64,000 bases of DNA from Boudabousia liubingyangii (GTDB lineage Bacteria > Actinomycetota > Actinomycetes > Actinomycetales > Actinomycetaceae): positions 270,224 through 334,223 of the forward strand of contig NZ_MQSU01000001.1 of the NCBI RefSeq assembly GCF_001907245.1, in the 5' to 3' direction. Position 1 is the first letter of the stretch. Each line of letters begins with the position of its first letter. The position numbers and the translations under genes are program-made. Positions 25,965 to 34,421 of the stretch are shown here, piece by piece. Below the pieces are notes generated by a model. That model was not told the DNA's origin. It was given only the letters and a program-made list of their open reading frames with translations, and searched no databases.

Positions 25965-26050
25965 CCGACAAAAATAATGATTTAACATTGGTATCAAACC
26001 GTTATTCACTGTTAACCGTCCGATAACCTAACAAGGTTTACAGCTCCCCT

Positions 26051-26066
26051 ATGAACGCGCGTTCAT
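26051..26066. promoter_or_regulatory. LacI-type operator upstream of mgtC
   Basis: ATGAACGCGCGTTCAT, a perfect 16-bp palindrome, with the same ATGNACNCGNGTNCAT pattern as 25916-25931; the centres are 135 bp apart. TATGAT at 26068-26073 lies just downstream and may be the -10 for mgtC, though no good -35 is visible. The open frame that begins with the palindrome's ATG is not the real start. Confidence 0.65.
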
Positions 26067-26155
26067 GTATGATTTTATCTATCCCTTTAGAAACAATTTC
26101 ACAACCTCCTCGTCTCAAGCAAGCTACAAGTCGCAGCAAAAATAAGGAGCCAAAA

Positions 26156-26857
26156 TTGCAGTTTTTTACGACACAGAATTTAGAGATACAAATAGTTACA
26201 TTAACTGCATCATTCGTACTATGCTCCCTCTTAGGCGTTGAAAGACATTTCCATCAAAAAAATGCTGGTGTAAAAACACATGTTCTTGTCGGAATGGGTG
26301 CTTGCATTTTTACACTTATTTCCGCGTACGGATTTGCTCCGGTTCTTGGGGCTGACGTTCATCTTGATCCCTCTCGAATTGCAGCTCAAATCGTCTCAGG
26401 AATCGGTTTTTTAGGAGCTGGAGTCATCTTCGTTAACAACGATAGCGTTAGAGGTCTCACCACAGCTGCAACAATCTGGCTTTCGGCTGCGATAGGCATG
26501 GCATGTGGGGCTTCAATGATTCCATTAGCCATGTTCGCATTGCTTCTACACTACATATTGGTTTTTATAATTGGGCCTCTTGCAAATCACGTTCCCGACA
26601 CTGCCCACAATAAACGCACTGTAGTCGAGTATGAAGCCGGACGTGGTGTAATGCGCCATATCATGATGAAAGCCAGCGACCTCGGTTTCAAGGCAACAGT
26701 AACAAAATCATCTCCGATTCAAACTGAGGATGGTAAAGGCATGCGTGTTGTAATGAAGTTTGAAGGCGCCAAGCCCTATTTAGAGTTAGATACGGCTCTA
26801 TCCGCTCTTGACGGGGTTTTAGCAGTTGAAACTGTTAGTAGAGAGCGACTGGAATAG
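26156..26857 (+). CDS. MgtC/SapB family membrane protein
   Basis: A 233-residue membrane protein. The N-terminal half has about four helices and the family core: LLGVERHFHQKNAGVKTH, GIGFLGAGVIF and VRGLTTAATIWLSAAIGMACG. A soluble C-terminal domain of about 85 residues follows. The start is TTG with AAGGAG seven bases before it; this gives the usual MgtC N-terminus (MQFFTTQNLEIQ), while an ATG at 26051 lies within the operator. MgtC proteins are tied to Mg and phosphate stress and virulence in other bacteria; the biochemical role is unsettled. Sharing an operator with the importer operon suggests joint control. Confidence 0.88.
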   Translation: MQFFTTQNLEIQIVTLTASFVLCSLLGVERHFHQKNAGVKTHVLVGMGACIFTLISAYGFAPVLGADVHLDPSRIAAQIVSGIGFLGAGVIFVNNDSVRGLTTAATIWLSAAIGMACGASMIPLAMFALLLHYILVFIIGPLANHVPDTAHNKRTVVEYEAGRGVMRHIMMKASDLGFKATVTKSSPIQTEDGKGMRVVMKFEGAKPYLELDTALSALDGVLAVETVSRERLE

Positions 26858-26903
26858 CTTGTTCTCAAATGCTTTGTATCGGTTCAAAGACTAAGCTGAA
26901 GTC

Positions 26904-27920
26904 ATGGCCAAAGAGACTTTCCCACAAAGAGACCTAGTTGATCTAACCAATAGCTCGGTTACCAGCACCCTTAACTTCCATGAGGCTGAGCTTCAGACCC
27001 AGTTTTCTTTGCCCGCCGCGTCTGCGGATCAAGCACCGGCTTTAGCGACACTGCAGGTCTCCTTTGACCCCGGGTCGGGACAGTTCTACTACCGTCTAGA
27101 AGCTGACCTACCGTCCGCTCCCCTATCGGTTAGTGGTCAACTGATCCCCTCTCTATCCTGGCTGGCTGAACAGTGCGGTTACCTCTACTTCACCCTGCAG
27201 GTAAAGGGTTGGGAACCCGCCCTCTGGGATGGCCTAGTTGACCAGCGCCCCAGCTCCCAGGGACCGGAAGTCTTATCCTCCCAGACCGCCGGCTGGCCAG
27301 ACCTAGAGGTCGGCTTTAATCAGGTCCGCGCGATTCGCCCCAGTTGGGATTTTGGGGCCCAGGTTTGGGGTACCGCGCAGCTCACCAGTCGGGAACTCAA
27401 AACGACTTTCCCGCAAGTGGCCGAAGATTTTGGGCTCCTCCAGGCCCTACCCGCCTGGGTATTAGCCGGCTGTTTAGCCCTAGCTGAACAGGTTGACCTG
27501 ACCAAGGCAGCCAAGTCCTTCCTAGTCCCCTCAACCACGAATTCGTGCGTCGCGCCCTCGTTGGTATTGGACGGGGCCCTGCGGACCGTGCAGATCGCAG
27601 ACCATGAAATGCAACTGTGGTCCTTTGACCCGGGACTGACCATCAACCGGGAATCCGAATACGGGCTCTTCCCCGCCACCAGTTATGAGCTTTTCGATCG
27701 CGATGGCCAGCCGATCGCTTGGATCAAGTATCAGTTCGAATGGGTCTACGACCGCCACAATCAGGATGCCTCGGTTGAATACTGGCGTGTTACCCCCATG
27801 AACCCCACCGAAGGCATGGACTTCGGCTTCTGGTTTGACCTACAAGATCCTGAACTAGACACCCTGTGCCCCGGGATTGATAAAGCCCGGGACTACCTAC
27901 TTTCGGAAGAAGAAGCATGA
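26904..27920 (+). CDS. Conserved-looking protein of unknown function
   Basis: A 338-residue soluble, acidic protein rich in Trp and Pro with beta-strand-like stretches (FYYRLEADLP, LYFTLQVKGWEPALW) and no signal peptide or helices. I do not recognise a family. Its stop overlaps the start of the next gene by four bases (ATGA), so the two make one translational unit. GC and codon use return to the window norm here after the AT-richer block upstream. Its partner is a membrane protein, which may mean this protein acts at the membrane. Confidence 0.7.
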   Translation: MAKETFPQRDLVDLTNSSVTSTLNFHEAELQTQFSLPAASADQAPALATLQVSFDPGSGQFYYRLEADLPSAPLSVSGQLIPSLSWLAEQCGYLYFTLQVKGWEPALWDGLVDQRPSSQGPEVLSSQTAGWPDLEVGFNQVRAIRPSWDFGAQVWGTAQLTSRELKTTFPQVAEDFGLLQALPAWVLAGCLALAEQVDLTKAAKSFLVPSTTNSCVAPSLVLDGALRTVQIADHEMQLWSFDPGLTINRESEYGLFPATSYELFDRDGQPIAWIKYQFEWVYDRHNQDASVEYWRVTPMNPTEGMDFGFWFDLQDPELDTLCPGIDKARDYLLSEEEA

Positions 27921-29326
27921 GCACCATCGAGTTCAACAAGACCCTGCTACCCGGCAATTACCCTATCCCCACCGAGCACCCCAAATACCATTCCCGAGGG
28001 GGCCGCAAGACCCGCTCCAAAGGTCGCCTTTGGTCCCTGGTGGACTCGCTGTTCGTGGCGCTGGCCTTGGGCATGACCTTCTGGTTTGCGGGCCTACTGC
28101 TACTTTCCGGACTGGAACTGCACTGGCAATCAATCGTGCTGCTAATCCTGTTCTGGGCAGTCTTGGCCTACCTAGCACTGCCCCGCATGCACCAGCTATT
28201 TACTACCCTGTACGTGCCCGACTACTTTATGGCCCGCACCAAAACCGGTGATGGCCTACTGGGCGACCCGGTAAACCTGGCGCTACTAGGTTCTGAAGCT
28301 GATATCCATGCGGCTATGAAAAAGGCCGGCTGGGTCAAGGCCGATGAGATCACCCTGCGCTCATCCTGGGGAATCGTTAAATCTTCGGTTACTGGCAAGT
28401 CCTACCCGGAAGCCCCGGTTTCTAGCCTGTTCCTATTCGGTCGTCGTCATGCCTTCGCCTACCAGCAAGAAGTGGACGGCTCTGCCGCCCAACGACACCA
28501 CGTGCGTTTCTGGCCCACCCCCGAAGACTGGGACCTGCCCGGTGGTCAGAAAGTCGACTGGCTAGCTGCCGGCACTTACGACAAGGCCGTTGGTCTATCC
28601 ACCCTGACCTTCCAGGTCACGCACAAGATCGATGACGATATTGACGCCGAACGCGACTACATCATCAACACGGTTCGTTTTGCAGATCCTGACTGTCAGG
28701 TCGCAGTCCTAGACAGTTTCTCTACCCCCTTCCACGACCGTAATGGCGGCGGGGATGCAGTCTGGACTGACGGCAATATGCCGGTTCTGGACGTCCAGGG
28801 AGCAGCCCTAAGGGACCCAGCCGCCAGCTCACCGGAGGAAACGCAGGAAGTTCAGGGAGCGGCCTCGGCAGGAAGCCAAAATCACGGGATTGACTTGGAC
28901 AAGCCCCTCCCGCCGGCCTCACTTTCGTTGGTGGGTTTCTTTGCCATCTTGCAGGTCGTACTGGTGGGCCTGATTGGCTTCGGGGTTTGGCTGACCAACG
29001 GGGACATGAGCGCCACAGAACGCCACGAAACCAACATCGGCATCATAATCGCGGGGGCGGCCGTACTGGTTGAACTAGTGCTATATCTGCTCACGGTCCG
29101 TCGCCACCAGTGGGCGCGCCTAATCCTGCTAGCATTAGCGGCCTTGAGCGCGCTCAACGACCTGCTGGCCTTGGCCACCTATGACGCTAGGGATTTTGGG
29201 CATTTCTTGACCGCGGCCCTTTCGCTACTGATCGTGTTGGCCCTGACCGCTCCGGAAGTGCGTGCTTGGGTGAACCCCACGAAGCAGGCACGTTCTGGGG
29301 ATCTTCAGGCGCTGATCAACTCGTAG
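27917..29326 (+). CDS. Membrane protein of unknown function
   Basis: A 469-residue protein. It has two helices near 41-66 and 71-91, a soluble middle of about 240 residues, and four C-terminal helices near 335-358, 372-392, 400-420 and 426-447. No family motif recognised. It is translationally coupled to the 338-residue gene through a four-base overlap. Its last 22 bases overlap the 3' end of the phosphoglucomutase gene on the other strand, so the two transcripts must run into one another. Confidence 0.7.
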   Translation: MSTIEFNKTLLPGNYPIPTEHPKYHSRGGRKTRSKGRLWSLVDSLFVALALGMTFWFAGLLLLSGLELHWQSIVLLILFWAVLAYLALPRMHQLFTTLYVPDYFMARTKTGDGLLGDPVNLALLGSEADIHAAMKKAGWVKADEITLRSSWGIVKSSVTGKSYPEAPVSSLFLFGRRHAFAYQQEVDGSAAQRHHVRFWPTPEDWDLPGGQKVDWLAAGTYDKAVGLSTLTFQVTHKIDDDIDAERDYIINTVRFADPDCQVAVLDSFSTPFHDRNGGGDAVWTDGNMPVLDVQGAALRDPAASSPEETQEVQGAASAGSQNHGIDLDKPLPPASLSLVGFFAILQVVLVGLIGFGVWLTNGDMSATERHETNIGIIIAGAAVLVELVLYLLTVRRHQWARLILLALAALSALNDLLALATYDARDFGHFLTAALSLLIVLALTAPEVRAWVNPTKQARSGDLQALINS

Positions 29327-30726
29327 TAGCGGGCGAAGTCCATTGCTAGGGCTTCCGCGTCGGCCTCATTCTCACGTTCCGCGAAGATACGCAGTAAAGG
29401 TTCGGTCCCAGAGAAGCGGGCAATCAACCAGCCGCCGTCCTTGAGGTAAACCTTCAGGCCGTCCCGGTTTGAGGTGTGGTCTACCTCGACTCCCAAGTCG
29501 GGTAGTTCGCAGTCCTGGTAGATGCGTTGGCGCAGTTCTTCTGCCCGGTTCGGGTCAAAGGGGAACGAGTGTTCCGCCATGTAGGTGCGGCCATACTTGT
29601 CGTAGATTTCTTCCATCAGGGCACTGATGGGCATGCCGGTAACGGCCCGCATTTCTACCAGCAGGCTGGAGGCGTAGACGCCGTCCTTGCCGTGAATGTG
29701 TCCGCGCACGGTCAGGCCGCCGGAGCTTTCACCACCGATTAGCGCATCGGTTTCACTCATCTTGGAGCTGATGTGCTTAAAGCCAACGGGGACTTCGTAA
29801 CATTTTTCGCCAAAGGATTCGGCGATCTTATCCAGCGTGTGAGTGGTGGCCACATTGCGGACTACCGGGCCGCGCCAGCCCTTGTAGGCCAGCAGGAAGT
29901 AGTAGAGCAGGCAGAGCACCTGGTTGGAATGAATGTAGTTGCCCTTATCGTCAATGACGCCCAGACGGTCGGCATCACCGTCGGTGGCAATCCCTAGGTC
30001 GAACTCGTGGTCAATCACGTAGGTAGCTAGGTTCCGGGTAAAGGCTTGCGAGGGCGCGGGCATGCGGCCCCCGAATAGGGCGTCGTGGTTTTCGTTGATG
30101 ACTTCCAGCTGCGCACGGGAAGACAGTAGGATTACCCGGATGGCCTGCTGGGAGACCCCGTACATGGGGTCTAGGGCGATCTTCAGGTTGGCATCGTGGA
30201 TGGCCTTCGTGTCGATCAGGTCAATGATGGCGTCAATGTAGTCATTGCGGGGATTAATGATCTCTACTAGGCCAGAGCTGAGGGCTTCTTCGTAGGGCAT
30301 GGTGGGGATTTCTTGTCCCTCTAGTTCCCAGCCGATTTCTTCTAGGTAGCTGGTGAATTCAGCTTCGGCGTCGCGGCCGCCGGCGGTCATAACTTTGACA
30401 CCGTTGTAGACGGCGGGGTTGTGACTGGCGGTGACCATCAGCCCGTAGGGGTATTCCTGTTTTTTGACCCAGAACATGATGAGCGGGGTGGGGCTGGCAC
30501 CGTCTACGAATTTGACGGGGATCCCCTGTGCGGCCAGCACTTCTGTGAGCCAGACGCAGGATTCTTTGGAGAGGAAGCGGCGGTCGTACCCTAGGACTAG
30601 GCCCTGCTGGTCGGTGCCTTCGCGTTTCATGTGGTGGGCTAGGGCAAAAGCTAATTTTTGTAGGTTTGCTTTGGTGTATTCATCGCCAATGATTGCGCGC
30701 CAACCGCCGGTACCGAATTTGAACAT
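29305..30726 (-). CDS. Phosphoglucomutase/phosphomannomutase family protein
   Basis: A 473-residue alpha-D-phosphohexomutase interconverting hexose 1- and 6-phosphates. FGTGGWR at the N-terminus, the phosphoserine loop TASHNP with Ser101, the metal loop DGDADR near 240, the sugar loop GGESSGG, and the phosphate loop RFSGTEPLLRIF near the C-terminus are all present. Start at the ATG (MFKFGTGGW) with GGGGG six bases upstream; a TTG at 30738 is less likely. It fits with glgP: glucose 1-phosphate from glycogen becomes glucose 6-phosphate. Glucose versus mannose specificity cannot be told. Confidence 0.93.
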   Translation of the reverse strand: MFKFGTGGWRAIIGDEYTKANLQKLAFALAHHMKREGTDQQGLVLGYDRRFLSKESCVWLTEVLAAQGIPVKFVDGASPTPLIMFWVKKQEYPYGLMVTASHNPAVYNGVKVMTAGGRDAEAEFTSYLEEIGWELEGQEIPTMPYEEALSSGLVEIINPRNDYIDAIIDLIDTKAIHDANLKIALDPMYGVSQQAIRVILLSSRAQLEVINENHDALFGGRMPAPSQAFTRNLATYVIDHEFDLGIATDGDADRLGVIDDKGNYIHSNQVLCLLYYFLLAYKGWRGPVVRNVATTHTLDKIAESFGEKCYEVPVGFKHISSKMSETDALIGGESSGGLTVRGHIHGKDGVYASSLLVEMRAVTGMPISALMEEIYDKYGRTYMAEHSFPFDPNRAEELRQRIYQDCELPDLGVEVDHTSNRDGLKVYLKDGGWLIARFSGTEPLLRIFAERENEADAEALAMDFARYYELISA

Positions 30727-30897
30727 TTCTACCCCCAAATAGGCGTCTGTCGAATTTCCAGTATAGTGTCCTGGCCGACAAAGTTATATGTTAGTTCACT
30801 CTCACCTAAAGTGACCCAGACAACCCAGATTAGGAATTAGGTCCCAGATTTACTAAAATATATGGGACATTTTGAATAATCTAAATCAGGAGGAAAC

Positions 30898-31161
30898 ATG
30901 CCCGGTCAAGCTATTGGCATTATCGGTTGGCTAATTCTAGGTGGTCTAGCTGGTTGGCTAGCATCCAAGATCAAGGGAACCGACGCGCAGCAGGGCGTCG
31001 TCCTAAACATCATCGTCGGTATTATCGGTGCCGTGCTAGGTGGCTGGATCCTAGGCGCCCTAGGCGTTAACGTTGAAGGTGCTGGCGTATTCTTCAGCTT
31101 CCTAACCGCCATCTTCGGCGCTGTGGTCCTATTGACCATCTTGAAGCTAATCAAGAAGTAA
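30898..31161 (+). CDS. GlsB/YeaQ/YmgE-family stress membrane protein
   Basis: An 87-residue protein with three hydrophobic helices (about 6-24, 33-55 and 62-84) and the family's Gly-rich pattern ([30 protein letters not shown]). Such proteins accumulate under envelope or osmotic stress; the mechanism is not known. Start: ATG with AGGAGG five bases before it. The gene uses Leu CTA heavily (CTAGG at several positions), as do other genes here. A terminator follows directly. Confidence 0.88.
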   Translation: MPGQAIGIIGWLILGGLAGWLASKIKGTDAQQGVVLNIIVGIIGAVLGGWILGALGVNVEGAGVFFSFLTAIFGAVVLLTILKLIKK

Positions 31162-31178
31162 TTCAGACTTCCAGATTT

Positions 31179-31210
31179 TCCCCTCCCCCGTTTGGGTGGA
31201 GGGGATTTTC
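31179..31210 (+). terminator. Rho-independent terminator
   Basis: Eleven-base stem with one mismatch (31179-31189 with 31195-31205), loop GTTTG and then TTTTC; it lies 18 bases after the GlsB-like stop. Confidence 0.85.
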
Positions 31211-31256
31211 TTTGCCAAGAGCTTTTCCGGCTTGCCCCCGGCGCCCAGCTTCCCTG

Positions 31257-31290
31257 TTTCTAGGGAGAGGCGTCGTTTCTAGGGAGAGGC
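31257..31290. repeat. 15-bp direct repeat
   Basis: TTTCTAGGGAGAGGC at 31257-31271 and again at 31276-31290, in the gap before the YdcF-like gene. No function is evident. Confidence 0.7.
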
Positions 31291-31335
31291 ACCACATTAT
31301 CGGGCCCGAGGACGCGGGCCTAAGTTTTGCCTGAC

Positions 31336-31341
31336 TATACT
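31336..31341 (+). promoter_or_regulatory. -10 box for leaderless YdcF-like gene
   Basis: TATACT with eight bases to the GTG at 31350. The same hexamer lies at the same kind of distance at 35438. Confidence 0.5.
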
Positions 31342-31349
31342 TACCTTTC

Positions 31350-32381
31350 GTGTTTAGTTATGCAGTTCCGATCTTCTTTTTAGCCCTAGCGGCATTTAGC
31401 GCCCAGCAGGACCCCCGCAAAGTCCGCATTGGCGTATTTTTGATGACCGGTGTTTTTCTAGGACTCTTAACTTTCTTAACGCGCTTCTTAAACCTAGTCG
31501 ATAACCTTTCCAGCAACGACATGATGTCCGCCTACATCCTGTTGGGTCTGATCATTTTGATTCTTCTGATGATCCTGACGGTTAGTCTGGCTCTGATCGC
31601 TAACGGTATTTCGATGATTAAACGGGCGGGAACTTCCCTTCCCCATCTGCTTTCTTTATTCCTAGGTATTGGCTTACTGCTCTACCTATTCCTAGGTTTT
31701 TACAGTGTTTTAAGGCTTAGCAATCAGGTTTTTGCCACTCTCCTAGTGCTGCTGGGCGGCCCCATCGCCTTCGTCGGTTTTGGCCTATTCAGCTATGCGG
31801 TCTACCAGTGGCTTTACCTTCGTTTCGCTGCCCGCTGGGGCGGCCCCGTAACCCACGTGATCGCACTAGGATCCTCAGTTCGTTACGGTATGCAGCCACT
31901 TTTAATGAAGCGAGTCAAGACTGCCGTAGATTACGCAAACAAACACGATGCCACTCTGATTATGTCCGGCGGTAAGGGCGCGGATGAACCTAAGAGTGAA
32001 GCCGAAATGATGAGTGAATACGCCCAGTCACTAGGCTTCCCCAAGGATCGTATCCTGCTGGAGGATCGCTCTACCAATACGGATGAGAACCTGCGTTACA
32101 GCGCTCAGATTATTATGACCACCGAGCGCCACAACTCAAAGATGCGCGTAGCCGTAGTGACCAGCAATTACCATGCTTTTCGCGCTGCCCTAGAGATGCG
32201 CTCCCAGCACCTGCCGGGTTATGCGATTGGCGCCCCGGTTTCTTCCTACTACTGGCCCAGCGCCTTCCTCCGTGAATACGTAGCTATCATGCGTGATTAC
32301 TGGGTGGTTAATCTGGTGGGCCTATTCTTCAGTAGCATCCCATTCCTCTTATCTCTAACCGTCTTTATCACCAGGGGCTAG
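31350..32381 (+). CDS. YdcF/DUF218-family membrane protein
   Basis: A 343-residue protein. About five membrane helices fill residues 1-155, followed by a cytoplasmic or surface DUF218 domain at about 170-300 with the motifs ALGSSVRYG, LIMSGGKG, SEAEMM, EDRSTNTDENL and VTSNYHAFRA, and a last hydrophobic helix. Family members (YdcF, SanA) have a Rossmann-like fold and roles in envelope or vancomycin-related phenotypes, mechanism unclear. The start is GTG, with no ribosome binding site, eight bases after TATACT; an in-frame stop lies just upstream, so no earlier start is possible. Confidence 0.85.
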   Translation: MFSYAVPIFFLALAAFSAQQDPRKVRIGVFLMTGVFLGLLTFLTRFLNLVDNLSSNDMMSAYILLGLIILILLMILTVSLALIANGISMIKRAGTSLPHLLSLFLGIGLLLYLFLGFYSVLRLSNQVFATLLVLLGGPIAFVGFGLFSYAVYQWLYLRFAARWGGPVTHVIALGSSVRYGMQPLLMKRVKTAVDYANKHDATLIMSGGKGADEPKSEAEMMSEYAQSLGFPKDRILLEDRSTNTDENLRYSAQIIMTTERHNSKMRVAVVTSNYHAFRAALEMRSQHLPGYAIGAPVSSYYWPSAFLREYVAIMRDYWVVNLVGLFFSSIPFLLSLTVFITRG

Positions 32382-32482
32382 GAATACCGGCCAACCGAGC
32401 CTTTTATCGAGTTAAATCTCTTAAGTATCTTTAAAAAATCGCTTAAAAGTTTCGATAAACAAGTTATCCATAATAAGGATTT

Positions 32483-34240
32483 CTAGTGAGTCTCCGGGTG
32501 CAGGCGTAGTTCTAAGCTGATCTGATTGGCGTCCAAAGAGTTCATCGTATCGGTCAATAACTGGGAGTCTAGGTTTCCGGCACTGCGGACTTTCAACAGG
32601 GCCAAGCGTTGTGCGTGGGTAATAGCTACCGCGTACTCGATAGCCTGTTCGGCAATTTCTTTACTAATCCGAGGGCGCTGGTTTTGGTTTAGCGCGTCAA
32701 ATAGTCGCGTTGCTAGGGCGACCGCGCCCCCTCGGGCATTATTTAAGAGGGCCGCGTCCTGCGGGCCTAGGGCCTCTGCCAGACCAGCCGGGGCCGGAAC
32801 TGCCTCGGCCGCATCGCACAAAATCCGCACCAAAGCCTGCCGCTCAGCGCGCGTACAGGGCTGATTCTCACTGGGCTTCACCCATTTAATGACCCAACCC
32901 AAGGTGCCGCCCTGCAGGATCAAACTCATGCTGGCCACCAAGAAAGCCGTCACCAGCAGGAAGGCGCGGTGCGGAGTGTTCAGGGGCAGGGTCTGGGCGG
33001 CCGCTAGGGTAACCGCCCCACGCATCCCGGACCAGATCATCACTACCCCATCACGGTAACCAAGGCGAGCTTCCTGGTAGTAACGCAGGTCCGCCATGGC
33101 CCGGTCGACTCGGCGTCGTAACCCACGCATGCGCAAAGGTGCCAGGGCGCGTTTTTGTTCAATCTCTTCCTCGTCAGCCATTTCGCTAAGGATCTGGTCG
33201 ACTCGGCTCAGTTTCTTCTGCACTTTTACCGTGCGACGGGAAGCTTTCGGTTGCCGGGTCAGGCGCATAATGGGGAAGACCAGCAGGGTGCGCATTACCA
33301 GGGTGATGACGATTGCGATCGCGGCCATGGCCACCGCCTGGGCTAGGCCCAAAGTGTCCGCTCGCAGGTCCTCCAGCAGGGCCCCCACCTGGATACCCAT
33401 CATCAGGAAGACGGCACCCTCTAGGATCAGGGAGATAACCGACCAGGTCTGCCGGGTGGTCAGGCGATGGTCCGGCGGGACCAAGGCCGCCGAATGGTGC
33501 CCCGTGACCAAGCCGGCCATCACTGCCGCGACCAGGCCGGAGGCCCCGAAGTGCTCGGCGGGTAGGGCGGCCAGGAAGGGCACGGTCAGGGACATGACGG
33601 TATCCGCGTTTGAAGAGACAATCTTGGCGCGAACCCGGATAGCGACCTCGCCAACTAGCCAACCGATAAGTAGCGCGCCAGAAACGGCCCAGAAGAAGTC
33701 CACGGCTACGGCACTGAGGCTGATGGTGCCCGCGGCGGTGGCGGCGATCGCCGAACGCAGGATTACCAGGGCGGAAGCGTCATTGATCAGGCCTTCGCCC
33801 TCAAGGACGGTGATGAGTCGGTGTGAGACCCCCTTGCTTTTTACGATGCTGGTCGCGACCGCGTCGGTGGGACTGATAATGGCACCTAAGGCAATGCCGC
33901 CCGCCCAGCCTAGGCCGGGAACGAAGGTTTTAAATAGGACCCCTAGAGCTAGGGAGGTGGCAATCACCAGCAGTACCGACAGGGTGGAGATGGGCCCCAG
34001 GTTGCGCCGGAAATCCATGACCGGCATGGCCACGGCAGAGGCATAAAGCAGTGGCGGCAGGATCCCTTCGAGGATCAGTTCCGGGCTGAGGACGAAGTTG
34101 GGAACTTGTGGGATTAGGCCCGCGGCGACACCCAGTACTAGCAGCATGAGGGGCGCGACGACACCGGTTTTTTCACCCAGTTGCTCTGAGGCGACGATAA
34201 CCAAGAGGGAGATGATACCGACGATTAACAGTCCGACCAT
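32483..34240 (-). CDS. Na+/H+ antiporter, CPA1 family
   Basis: A 585-residue protein with about 12 helices. Ion-binding signatures are ISPTDAVAT and EGEGLINDASALV, the ND/TD pairs of the NhaP/CPA1 branch. The C-terminal 150 residues are a soluble tail with charged helices. It exchanges Na+ or K+ for protons across the plasma membrane; ion preference is not visible. Start at the ATG, preceded by GGGAAGAGGAACC, that opens directly on the first helix. An antisense open frame over its N-terminal half is a shadow. Confidence 0.9.
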   Translation of the reverse strand: MVGLLIVGIISLLVIVASEQLGEKTGVVAPLMLLVLGVAAGLIPQVPNFVLSPELILEGILPPLLYASAVAMPVMDFRRNLGPISTLSVLLVIATSLALGVLFKTFVPGLGWAGGIALGAIISPTDAVATSIVKSKGVSHRLITVLEGEGLINDASALVILRSAIAATAAGTISLSAVAVDFFWAVSGALLIGWLVGEVAIRVRAKIVSSNADTVMSLTVPFLAALPAEHFGASGLVAAVMAGLVTGHHSAALVPPDHRLTTRQTWSVISLILEGAVFLMMGIQVGALLEDLRADTLGLAQAVAMAAIAIVITLVMRTLLVFPIMRLTRQPKASRRTVKVQKKLSRVDQILSEMADEEEIEQKRALAPLRMRGLRRRVDRAMADLRYYQEARLGYRDGVVMIWSGMRGAVTLAAAQTLPLNTPHRAFLLVTAFLVASMSLILQGGTLGWVIKWVKPSENQPCTRAERQALVRILCDAAEAVPAPAGLAEALGPQDAALLNNARGGAVALATRLFDALNQNQRPRISKEIAEQAIEYAVAITHAQRLALLKVRSAGNLDSQLLTDTMNSLDANQISLELRLHPETH

Positions 34241-34421
34241 GGTTCCTCTTCCCCTCTGGGTTTTAGCTTGTGCTTATTCTAGGGCGCAGCCGTTTATACA
34301 GTCCACCCGGTTTCCACAGCTCCGCTGCTTCCACAACACGCACACTCAGGTTACTGGCGGACTCTGTTGGCTGATAATTTAGCAGTGAAAGTGTTTCCCC
34401 TAGCCGCAGGAACCCACCGCC

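Noticed and set aside
26051-26155. ATG start for the mgtC gene inside the palindrome
   Set aside because: The TTG at 26156 has AAGGAG and gives the usual family N-terminus; the ATG belongs to the operator.
33096-34046. Long plus-strand open frame of 316 codons opposite the antiporter
   Set aside because: The translation is Arg/Ser/Thr-rich with no domain, while the minus-strand antiporter has clear motifs.
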